From an uncultured Acidobacteriota bacterium (lineage in GTDB: Bacteria; Acidobacteriota; UBA6911; RPQK01; JAJDTT01): a stretch of DNA of 64,000 nt. A program made the translations under genes and the position numbers. Location: contig CATOST010000014.1 in NCBI GenBank assembly GCA_951812665.1, forward strand, positions 1 to 64,000, in the 5' to 3' direction. The notes below the pieces were generated by a model. That model was not told the origin of the DNA and did no database searches. It saw only the letters and a program-made list of their open reading frames with translations. Below, one piece after another: positions 43,381 through 50,808 of this stretch; position 1 is the first letter of the stretch, and each line of letters begins with the position of its first letter.

Positions 43381-44700
43381 ATGAAGGAGCAATCGAATCG
43401 ACGGGCATTCCTGAGGCGCCTGGGAATGGGAAGTCTGGCCGCGGCCGCGGCTCCGGCCATCATCCGGGCAAGGTCCTCCCACTCCCGGCTCCGCCTGGCC
43501 GGCGTGGGGGTGGGCGGCAAAGGATGGGCCGACCTGGGTGAGTCTGCCCTGGGCCACGACGTGGTGGCCATCTGCGACGTCGACGAGCGGCGCCTGGAAC
43601 GGGCCGCACATCGTTATCCCGGCGCCAAGAAATACACGGACTGGCGCAAGCTCCTGGAGCAGAAGGACATCGACGCCCTGACCATCTCCACCCCCGACCA
43701 CATGCACGCGCCCGTCACCTATCAGGCCATGTCGCTGGGCAAACACGTGTACACGCAGAAACCCCTGACCCACTCGGTCTACGAAGCGCGCGCCCTGACT
43801 CGATTGGCGAAGGAGAAGGGCGTCGTGACCCAGATGGGCATCCAGCATCACTCCCTGGCCCCCTTGAGGACGGGCGTCCAGGCGGTCCGGAACGGCGTCA
43901 TCGGAAAGGTCCGGGAGGCGCACGTCTGGACCAACCGTCCCGGGACCTACTGGAAACAGGAGATGCCACGTCCGTCCGGAAGCGATCCGGTGCCCGATCA
44001 CGTCCATTGGGACCTGTGGCTGGGCGTGGCACCCGAAAGGCCGTATATGGACGGAGACGTCTACCATCCCTTTCACTGGCGGGGCTGGTGGGATTTCGGC
44101 ACCGGCGCTCTGGGTGACATGGGCTGCCACCTGATCGACCCCGCCATCAATGCCCTGGAGTTGGGACCCCCATCCACCATCTGGGCGGAGGGCACCGAGC
44201 CGCTGCCCGAGAGCGCTCCCCGTTGGTCCATCGTCCATTACGAGTTTCCGGGCACCCGGCACACGACGCCGACCCTTCCCCTGACCTGGTACGAAGCGGG
44301 GATGCGGCCGCCTCGCCAGCTCTACGGCGCCCCCGACGACTGGCCCGGGTGGACCAACGGGAATCTGTTGATCGGCGAGAAGGGGAACCTGCTGATGGCC
44401 GGGGGCCAACGTCCGATCCTGTTCCCCGTAGAACGTTTCGCCGACTACGTCTTCCCCACCCAGCCGCACGAGAGTCACTACTCCCAATGGGCCAACGCCA
44501 TTGTCGGGAAGGGCACGGCTTCCACCAACTTCTCGTATTCGGGGCCGCTGACGGAAACGGTGCTGTTGGGGAACGTGGCTTTCAGGACCGGTAAGAAAAT
44601 GCACTGGGACAGCGCCAACCTGAAGGCGACCGGAGTCCCGGAGGCGGACCCGTATTTGCGCCGTCCCTACCGCAAGGGCTGGGAAACGGAAGGTCTCTGA
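43381..44700 (+). CDS. Gfo/Idh/MocA-family oxidoreductase, Tat-exported
   Basis: This 439-residue protein has a Tat signal (NRRAFLRRLGMGSLAAAAAP). The Rossmann start is LRLAGVGVGGKGW, and the usual catalytic lysine is in YTQKPLTHSV (about residue 124). The HWRGWWDFGTGALGDMGCHL segment is typical of the exported subgroup found in sugar-degrading Acidobacteriota and Planctomycetota. A GGGAGG ribosome site lies about 12 bases before the ATG. The substrate is unknown. Confidence 0.9.
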   Translation: MKEQSNRRAFLRRLGMGSLAAAAAPAIIRARSSHSRLRLAGVGVGGKGWADLGESALGHDVVAICDVDERRLERAAHRYPGAKKYTDWRKLLEQKDIDALTISTPDHMHAPVTYQAMSLGKHVYTQKPLTHSVYEARALTRLAKEKGVVTQMGIQHHSLAPLRTGVQAVRNGVIGKVREAHVWTNRPGTYWKQEMPRPSGSDPVPDHVHWDLWLGVAPERPYMDGDVYHPFHWRGWWDFGTGALGDMGCHLIDPAINALELGPPSTIWAEGTEPLPESAPRWSIVHYEFPGTRHTTPTLPLTWYEAGMRPPRQLYGAPDDWPGWTNGNLLIGEKGNLLMAGGQRPILFPVERFADYVFPTQPHESHYSQWANAIVGKGTASTNFSYSGPLTETVLLGNVAFRTGKKMHWDSANLKATGVPEADPYLRRPYRKGWETEGL

Positions 44701-44713
44701 GTCCGGTTCCGAC

Positions 44714-45256
44714 TCACCGGGCCGGAAACCCCTCGGTCCTCTTCAGCCGTTCGACCTGGTCGTAGTGGCGGTCGGTGTGGAACCGGAGGAATTCCAGCCG
44801 CTGGTAGGCGTCCAGGGGTCCCGACAGGTAGTGCAGATCCAGGACCTGGGACGGGTCCAAGCCGGACAAGACCTGGGGGATACGCCCCAACGTGGTCTGG
44901 CAAGCTTCGTAGCGGGCGATCCAATAGGACAGGGGACCCTCCCCCACCGGGTCGGTCTCGGCCATGGCCTTCTCCTTGGGCTTCCAGGTCCTGGCGATCA
45001 CGGCCTCGATGGGCCGACCGCGGTGCACCGCCTCGCCGACCTGTAAGGGAGCGCCCCGGCGCAACGCTTCGGCTGCCAACCAGATCCGCTGAACTCCCCG
45101 TTGCTCCGAGAGGACCAGGTGCTCGATGTGCGCCTGGACCGACCATCCTCCCGCCGCCTTGAAGGCGGCCTGCGCCGCCGCCAGTCCCCGGTTGGCGTCG
45201 ATGATCCGGCGCCTCGCGGCATCCGCCGCCTCGATTCGCTCAAGAATCCGATCCAT
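44714..45256 (-). CDS. DinB-superfamily protein
   Basis: This is a 180-residue four-helix protein of the DinB/YfiT type. The metal-binding histidines expected in the family are visible as AHIEHLVLSE (first helix pair) and FHTDRHYDQVERLKR near the C-terminus. Family members include thiol transferases and uncharacterised stress proteins. It follows the deoxyhypusine-synthase-like gene by 34 bp and is probably cotranscribed. Confidence 0.82.
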   Translation of the reverse strand: MDRILERIEAADAARRRIIDANRGLAAAQAAFKAAGGWSVQAHIEHLVLSEQRGVQRIWLAAEALRRGAPLQVGEAVHRGRPIEAVIARTWKPKEKAMAETDPVGEGPLSYWIARYEACQTTLGRIPQVLSGLDPSQVLDLHYLSGPLDAYQRLEFLRFHTDRHYDQVERLKRTEGFPAR

Positions 45257-45290
45257 GATTCACCTCGATCTGCACGGTGGAAAACCGGCA

Positions 45291-46379
45291 TCAGCTACCG
45301 GCGTCTCCCAATTCCTCCAGAAGACCCTTCATCAACAGCGGCCAGACCAGGGTCGCATCGGCGTGGACCTCGGCGTAGCGTCCGCCCTCCTCGGGGGAGA
45401 CGAATTTACCCCAGCTGACCCCTTCCGTATAGCTGCAGCCCGAGAGTCCGCCCCAATGCTCCGATTCCGGACAGACGCGGACTCCATAGCGAAAACGGGG
45501 CGGCGGGCGGTGGACCCCCAGGCGGTTTGCGGCCACCTCGAAGTAGGGACCCACCTGCTGCGCCCAGTTGCGGGGGACTCCGCCGCCGATGGTGAAGATT
45601 CCCAACCGCGGTGCGGCCGCGGCGAACCGGGCGTACTCCTGCAGGTCCAGGAACGGATTGAAGGGAGGAACCGCCTGGAAGATCTCATCCGGTTCGGCCG
45701 TTTCCCGGCCCTCAGGTGTGGCCTGCACCTCCCTTTCCATGGCCCAGTTGGCAAGATCCAGACCGATTTCGCTGTCGGTAAAGGCGGGAATGAACACCGG
45801 GACACCGCGGCGGAAGGCGCTGCTGAGAATCCCCGGCCCCCGTTCCGCCTGGCTCAGCCGCCGGCCCAGGGCCCGGCAAAGGCCGGCCGACGACCAGATT
45901 CTCCCTTCCGGCTCCTCACGGCTCAGGACCGAGTGCAGCAGGTCCTCCACGTCGTCCAGGTTGCGCTCCATCTCCAACGTGTCGTAGATCCGGTTGTAGC
46001 CACGGCGGTAGAGGAATTCGTCGGAATGGCGGCTCTCGTAGCGGTAGTGGACGAGTCCCAGCGACTCGGTGAGCCCGTGGGCGATGAGAGCGCCGGTGGC
46101 GACCACGGCATCCACCCAACCACGATCCAGCATTCCGCAGATGATCCGTCCCTGCTTGGCCACGGTCATGGCCCCGGAGACGGTCAGGACGACGCGGCAC
46201 CTTTGGTCGCGGATCATCTTCAGCAGGACCTGAAAGGCTTCGCCCAGGTTCCGTCCCCCGAAGGCGGTCCGGGACATGGCCCGAAGCAGCTCGGGAAAGG
46301 TGTCGATCTCCTCTATGGGGAGGCTCTCGATGGGAACCAGGCCGTCGGATCGGCCGTCGCTGCGCCGTCGGCTGCTCAT
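45291..46379 (-). CDS. Deoxyhypusine-synthase-like protein (possible homospermidine synthase)
   Basis: This 362-residue protein belongs to the deoxyhypusine synthase fold. FTIGGGVPRNWAQQ at about residues 261-274 and LSGCSYTEGVSWGKF at about 316-330 are near-diagnostic, and the latter contains the lysine that carries the aminobutyl intermediate. ALIAHGLTESLG and NRIYDTLEMERNL are also typical. Bacteria lack eIF5A, the eukaryotic acceptor; some bacterial relatives make homospermidine from putrescine or spermidine. The exact reaction here is unproven. It heads a unit with the DinB gene. Confidence 0.85.
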   Translation of the reverse strand: MSSRRRSDGRSDGLVPIESLPIEEIDTFPELLRAMSRTAFGGRNLGEAFQVLLKMIRDQRCRVVLTVSGAMTVAKQGRIICGMLDRGWVDAVVATGALIAHGLTESLGLVHYRYESRHSDEFLYRRGYNRIYDTLEMERNLDDVEDLLHSVLSREEPEGRIWSSAGLCRALGRRLSQAERGPGILSSAFRRGVPVFIPAFTDSEIGLDLANWAMEREVQATPEGRETAEPDEIFQAVPPFNPFLDLQEYARFAAAAPRLGIFTIGGGVPRNWAQQVGPYFEVAANRLGVHRPPPRFRYGVRVCPESEHWGGLSGCSYTEGVSWGKFVSPEEGGRYAEVHADATLVWPLLMKGLLEELGDAGS

Positions 46380-46411
46380 GGTTCAAGCAAGTCTAACAGG
46401 AGCGAAAAATC

Positions 46412-46436
46412 GTAGGGGCGACCCTTGTGGTCGCCC
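46412..46436. repeat. GTAGGGGCG...CGCCC palindrome
   Basis: The unit reads GTAGGGGCGACCCTTGTGG then TCGCCC and folds as GGGCGACC/GGTCGCCC. It lies between the divergent deoxyhypusine-synthase-like and DapA-like genes. Other copies are at 18853, 49638 and 56762. Confidence 0.7.
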
Positions 46437-46586
46437 GTTGCCGCGGTCGTGCAATAGCCGGTCTGAGAATGGCGAATCGGGGCTCGGCCGTTGGGGAGAG
46501 ACAACCGGCGGTGGACGCTGTACCATGAGTCCAGCGCGGGAGGCGGCTCCCGCCTTTCCCGTGGATTCCAATCGGAGGTTGCTCCC

Positions 46587-47549
46587 ATGCGCTCATTAAA
46601 GGTTCCGTTTCTGCCGCTGGTTTTGACGACGGTGCTCCTCACGTCCACCCTGCCGGCGGCGCCAGACACGATCAAGAAGCCCTTGACCCCGCGGCAGGTC
46701 ATGGAGCACCTGGAGGGTCCCATCTTTTCCCTGGTGCTGCCCTTCGACGCGGAAGGGAACGTGGATCACGGCGCCATCCGGAAGATGATCTCCAACGCCA
46801 AGAAATACGGCGTCCGGATCTTCAACATGACGGGCGGGAACACCAAATACGACTGGATCTCCTACGACGAGATCAAGGCCGTGACCCGGACCTTCGTGGA
46901 GGCCGTGGGCGATCACGGCATCAGCATCGTCTGCACCAACAACTTCTGGAATTCCCGATTGATCGACTACCTCCGCTACGCCGAAGGATTGGGTGCCGAC
47001 GCCGTCGAGGTGCTGGCGCCGAGGATGGCGGAAGAGGATATCGTCGAGTACTTCCGGACCGCTGCCGCCAACACCCGGATGGCCCTTTCGGTCAAGAACG
47101 TCGGGCTCAAGGACAAGACCTGGCGCCAGCTCCTGGAGATCGACTCCGTGGTGGCCATGAAGGAGCACGACATCCGGGAGTACATCTTCCTGGAAGCCAA
47201 ATTCGCAGACCGGCTCCGCGTCTACAGCGGCGGCAGCATCTACCGCTTTCTGGCCGCGGCTCCCTACGGCGCCAAGACCTACTTCGACATCTACGCCATC
47301 ATCGCCCCCTGGATCGCCAAGGAGTTCTGGGAGGCCTTCCAAGCCGGGAACATGGAAAAATGCTACGAGATGTCGAAGAAGTACGACGTCCCCATCATCG
47401 AGGCCTTCAGCCTTCCCTTCTTCCACGGCGCCCTGGAGTACTTCGGACTCGCCCAGCGCCATCTGCGGGCTCCCATGAAGTCCTATACCGACGAGCAGAT
47501 GGGTGAGGTGAAGGCGTTCTTCGAGTCCCTGGGCCTAAAGCCCCGGTAG
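46587..47549 (+). CDS. Exported DapA/N-acetylneuraminate-lyase-family protein
   Basis: This 320-residue protein has the TIM-barrel class I aldolase pattern. FSLVLPFDAEGNVDHGAIRKM opens the barrel, FNMTGGNTKYDWIS replaces the usual GTTGE loop, and the Schiff-base lysine is in SVVAMKEHDIREY. An N-terminal hydrophobic segment of about 24 residues (SLKVPFLPLVLTTVLLTSTLP) looks like a signal peptide, which is unusual for this enzyme family. The ATG at 46587 follows CGGAGG. The substrate is probably a keto-acid sugar derivative. No classical lysine-synthesis gene is nearby. Confidence 0.82.
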   Translation: MRSLKVPFLPLVLTTVLLTSTLPAAPDTIKKPLTPRQVMEHLEGPIFSLVLPFDAEGNVDHGAIRKMISNAKKYGVRIFNMTGGNTKYDWISYDEIKAVTRTFVEAVGDHGISIVCTNNFWNSRLIDYLRYAEGLGADAVEVLAPRMAEEDIVEYFRTAAANTRMALSVKNVGLKDKTWRQLLEIDSVVAMKEHDIREYIFLEAKFADRLRVYSGGSIYRFLAAAPYGAKTYFDIYAIIAPWIAKEFWEAFQAGNMEKCYEMSKKYDVPIIEAFSLPFFHGALEYFGLAQRHLRAPMKSYTDEQMGEVKAFFESLGLKPR

Positions 47550-47570
47550 AGGCATGAGGGCGGGGCGCCC

Positions 47571-47678
47571 CTAATTCATTTTCACCGGTGATAGATAGTG
47601 GGACGCCTTGAAGAATCGGGCGAAGGCAATCCCTGAATGCCGTCTTCCCAACCCTTCAGGGGGATCACCAGGTTTCAT
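47571..47678 (-). CDS. Tiny frame after an antitoxin, possible toxin remnant
   Basis: A 35-codon frame starts at an ATG inside the antitoxin end (14-bp overlap) with MKPGD, which recalls MazF-type toxins, but nothing further matches. It may be a toxin fossil. Confidence is low. Confidence 0.25.
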   Translation of the reverse strand: MKPGDPPEGLGRRHSGIAFARFFKASHYLSPVKMN

Positions 47679-47922
47679 CATTCCAATCCGTTCCAGCGAC
47701 ATCCAAATCAGCTGCCACGCGCGTCTGGTGCCGACTCAGATCGGGTTCCGAAAACAAATCATCGAGACGCCTGGTCACTTCGGCGTCCCGCTGAGCCAGG
47801 ACAGATTCCCGCAGAACCCGCGCCACGAATCGATCCCGAGATTCCCCGCGCATCCGGGCGTCGTCGTCGACTGCCAGGAGCAGGTCTCCTGGAACAGCAA
47901 TCTCGATCTTTATAAGACACAT
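47665..47922 (-). CDS. Ribbon-helix-helix antitoxin-like protein
   Basis: This 85-residue protein contains KIEIAVPGDLLLAVDDDA followed by RMRGESRDRFVARVLRES, the strand-helix-helix layout of RHH (CopG/MazE-type) antitoxins, and an acidic C-terminal tail (AEVTRRLDDLFSEPDL). No complete toxin gene is present downstream, only a 35-codon frame, so it appears orphaned. The ATG at 47922 is chosen by family fit; an open frame continues far upstream but is not protein-like. Confidence 0.6.
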   Translation of the reverse strand: MCLIKIEIAVPGDLLLAVDDDARMRGESRDRFVARVLRESVLAQRDAEVTRRLDDLFSEPDLSRHQTRVAADLDVAGTDWNDETW

Positions 47923-48074
47923 TTGGAACTCCCTGTTTTTTGACAACTTCAAATCTATCAGGGTCTCGCCGAGGATGCCGATCCCTCTTGGATACGAAAC
48001 ATTGCAGAGGGGAAACGACTTTTGCTGCGGGCTGGTATTATCTCTGCTCGGATCCCAATACCGGAATATTGCCC

Positions 48075-48551
48075 ATGCCTCCTTGCTCCACTTTCCTGAA
48101 CCCTTCTCTGATCTTCCTGCTGTCGGCGGCTTTTGTGGGTTGCGGAGGCGGAGACCCCGCAACCGAGGCGGAGCAGGAGGCTCGGGAAGAGGCATTCCGG
48201 CAATCCATGTCGGGAGTCGTTCTGGAAGGATTCTTCACCGTCGGCGACGGCGCGGAACTGCGGAAGGAGAGGTACGAGATCGCCAAGGTCTCGAAGCTGG
48301 GCGGAGGTATCTGGGTGTTTCAAGCCCGGATCCAGTACGGGAGCCACGATGTCACGGTTCCGGTGCCGGTACGGATGGAATGGGCGGGGAACACGCCGGT
48401 CCTGAGCCTGACCGAGGTCGCCATCCCCGGACTGGGCACCTTCACGGCGCGGGTTCTCTTCTATGACGAACAGTACGTGGGCGTCTGGCGCCACGGAGAG
48501 GTCGGCGGGCTGCACTTCGGGCGGATTGTTCCCGACCCGAACTCGGAATAG
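48075..48551 (+). CDS. Putative small lipoprotein
   Basis: This 158-residue protein has a hydrophobic signal (LIFLLSAAFVGC) with a plausible lipobox cysteine near residue 23 followed by GGGDPAT. The mature part is mostly beta strand and has no family I recognise. The ATG at 48075 is used because the frame to 47940 lacks a signal. It sits 9 bp upstream of the mannonate-dehydratase-like gene, so the two may be cotranscribed. Confidence 0.6.
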   Translation: MPPCSTFLNPSLIFLLSAAFVGCGGGDPATEAEQEAREEAFRQSMSGVVLEGFFTVGDGAELRKERYEIAKVSKLGGGIWVFQARIQYGSHDVTVPVPVRMEWAGNTPVLSLTEVAIPGLGTFTARVLFYDEQYVGVWRHGEVGGLHFGRIVPDPNSE

Positions 48552-48560
48552 GGTCTCCCC

Positions 48561-49604
48561 ATGGCGAGACGGATCCGGGTGGCGGCCGGCAGCATCCGGG
48601 ACCCCAGCGACGACATTCTGACCTTTGCGGCCCAACTGGGCTGCAGCGGCATCATTCTCAACACCCCCAACCTCAGCGGGCGGCCTCCCTTCGGCTCCAG
48701 CCCCATCGGGTCCACCTACTGGACGAAGCCGGGGGATGACGACGCCCCTACCCACTGGGACTACCTGGAGCTGTTGCAGTTGCGGACCCGGATCGAATCC
48801 TACGGCCTGCGGCTGGAGGGCATCGAGAACACTCCCCTCCATTTCTACCAACGGTGCATTCTGGGCCTTCCGGGCCGGGACCGGGAGATCGAGAACTACC
48901 GGGAGACGATCCGCAACCTGGGCCGGGCGGGGATCCCCATCCTCGGCTACCACTGGATGGCCAACAGCGTCTGGCGCACCTCCAAGAGCGAGCCGGCCCG
49001 GGGCGGCGCCCGGACCAGCGTCTACGACCACGCGCTGGGCCGAGGCGCTCCTTTAAGCTTCGACCGGGAATACTCCGAGGCGGAACTCTGGGACAACTAC
49101 GAGTACTTCATCCGGGCGGTCCTGCCCACCGCGCAGGAGGCGGGAGTCACCCTGGCGCTCCATCCCGACGACCCGCCCGTGGACTCCCTGGGAGGCGTGG
49201 CCCGGATCTTCCGGAACCTCGAGGGCTTCCAGCGGGCCCTGGAAGCGATCGCTCCCGAAGCCAACCACAAGCTGGACTTCTGTATGGGGACCTGGGCGGA
49301 GATGGGAGTGGATGAGATGTTCGCCGGTCTGCGCTACTTCGGGGAGCGGGGCCGGATCGCGTACATCCACTTCCGAAACGTGCGGGGAGCCGTGCCCTGC
49401 ATCACCGAGACCTTCATCGACGAAGGGGACGTGGACGTGGTGGAGGTGATGAAGCTGCTGGTGGAGATGGGATTCGACGGTTTCATCATCGACGATCACG
49501 TCCCCGAGATGCCCGGCGACACCCTTTGGTCGCACCGGGGGCGCGCCTACGCCACCGGCTACATCAAGGGGCTGCTCCGCGCCGTCGAATCATTGACGGC
49601 GTGA
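48561..49604 (+). CDS. Mannonate dehydratase-like TIM-barrel enzyme
   Basis: This 347-residue enzyme resembles UxuA and related sugar-acid isomerases/dehydratases. Visible blocks are GIPILGYHWMANSVWRTS, VTLALHPDDPPVDSLGG, KLDFCMGTWAEMG and YIHFRNVRGAVPCITETFID, then EGDVDVVEVMKLL. The His, Asp, Cys and His/Glu positions fit the manganese site of UxuA. It probably dehydrates mannonate to 2-keto-3-deoxygluconate, though a different sugar acid is possible. No uxuB-type partner is next to it; the convergent unit is a Gfo/Idh gene with an SSS symporter. Confidence 0.85.
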   Translation: MARRIRVAAGSIRDPSDDILTFAAQLGCSGIILNTPNLSGRPPFGSSPIGSTYWTKPGDDDAPTHWDYLELLQLRTRIESYGLRLEGIENTPLHFYQRCILGLPGRDREIENYRETIRNLGRAGIPILGYHWMANSVWRTSKSEPARGGARTSVYDHALGRGAPLSFDREYSEAELWDNYEYFIRAVLPTAQEAGVTLALHPDDPPVDSLGGVARIFRNLEGFQRALEAIAPEANHKLDFCMGTWAEMGVDEMFAGLRYFGERGRIAYIHFRNVRGAVPCITETFIDEGDVDVVEVMKLLVEMGFDGFIIDDHVPEMPGDTLWSHRGRAYATGYIKGLLRAVESLTA

Positions 49605-49637
49605 CCGTCGTCCCGCCTGAAAACTGGGGGAAAAATT

Positions 49638-49670
49638 GTAGGGGCGCCCCTTGTGTGTGTGTGCCCTCTT
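49638..49670. repeat. GTAGGGGCG-type palindrome, expanded loop
   Basis: The unit reads GTAGGGGCGCCCCTTG then a short GT run (TGTGTGTGTG) then CCCTCTT. The GT dinucleotide run has replaced part of the normal arm. It lies between the convergent dehydratase-like and Gfo/Idh genes. Confidence 0.6.
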
Positions 49671-49694
49671 CCGTCTCATACGGAGCGACGCGCT

Positions 49695-50780
49695 TCAACT
49701 CTCCACAGCCGCGACGCGGCCGGTCCGGGCCGACTCGTAGATGGCCTCGATGATGGCCACCGCCTTGCGGGACTCGGGGCCGTCCAACATGAAACTGTCG
49801 TCTCCCTCCAGCCAGTCCACGAACCCACGGATGTTCCCGGTGTGGAGGCTGTAGTCGATGGCCATGGGATCGGCGGCTCCCCCGCCGCTGCTGGTCTCCT
49901 GGGAGAAACGCCGGCGCACCCCGTCGTCCCCGGTCTGATCCTGGTCGAAGGCCCAGGTGACGAGCTCGTCCTCCAACACTTCCGCGGTTCCGCCCCTCCC
50001 CGCCAACTGAAGCCGCTTCAGCGAACCGGGAAACATGGAGGTGGCCCCCAGGATCTGACCCAGGCCACCGCCGCGTAGACGCATGACGGCGACCGCCGTG
50101 TCCTCCACCTCGATCAGGGCCGGATCGTGACCCCGCTTGGCCGTGAAGGCGAAGATCTCTCGAATCGGATTGACCCCCGGCGGCAGATCCGGGATGGCGG
50201 CCGAAGCCAGCCACTGGGCCGCGTCGACCCCGTGGATGGACTGGTTCATCATGGCGCCGCCGCCGTCCAGGGCCAACGTCCCCTGCCAGCGATCGGGCGC
50301 GTAGTAGGCGTCGTCACGCGGCACGTAGGCGTTGACCACCGCCAAATCGCCGAACCGGCCCTGGGCAGCGGCCCCGTGAACCACCCGCAGCACCGGGTTG
50401 AACCTCTGGGGGAAGATCCCTCCCAACCGGATCCCGCTCTCCCGGGCCACCTGGATCATCCGGTCCACCCGCCGGACGCTGATCTCCAGCGGCTTCTCGC
50501 AAAGGACGTGAATACCGCGCCGGGCGCACGCCTCCAGCGGCTCCAGGTGAAACCCGCTGGGGGTGGCGATGGTGACGAAGTCGGGACGGGCTTCGTCCAG
50601 GAGCTCTTCGTAGTCCCGGTGCCAGCGGCAGTCGAAGCGGTCGGCAAAGGTCTGTCCCTTGGCCTCGGTCCGGCAGGAGCCGGCCACCAGATCCACGTTC
50701 TGGAGATCGCCCATGGCCAGGGCATGGATGTCGGCGATGGCTCCGACGCCGATGATCGCCGCCCGGTAGGTCTTGCCCAT
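49695..50780 (-). CDS. Gfo/Idh/MocA-family oxidoreductase, cytosolic
   Basis: This 361-residue protein lacks a signal peptide, unlike the two other members in the window. The NAD-binding start is YRAAIIGVGAIADIHALAM, the catalytic lysine is in LCEKPLEISVRRV, and AYVPRDDAYYAPDRWQGT with GGGAMMNQSIHGVDAAQWL follow. It probably oxidises a sugar or sugar acid imported by the SSS symporter encoded 28 bp upstream in the same direction. Confidence 0.92.
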   Translation of the reverse strand: MGKTYRAAIIGVGAIADIHALAMGDLQNVDLVAGSCRTEAKGQTFADRFDCRWHRDYEELLDEARPDFVTIATPSGFHLEPLEACARRGIHVLCEKPLEISVRRVDRMIQVARESGIRLGGIFPQRFNPVLRVVHGAAAQGRFGDLAVVNAYVPRDDAYYAPDRWQGTLALDGGGAMMNQSIHGVDAAQWLASAAIPDLPPGVNPIREIFAFTAKRGHDPALIEVEDTAVAVMRLRGGGLGQILGATSMFPGSLKRLQLAGRGGTAEVLEDELVTWAFDQDQTGDDGVRRRFSQETSSGGGAADPMAIDYSLHTGNIRGFVDWLEGDDSFMLDGPESRKAVAIIEAIYESARTGRVAAVES

Positions 50781-50808
50781 GTCTCCTGGCTCCTGCGGGA
50801 AGTGATGC

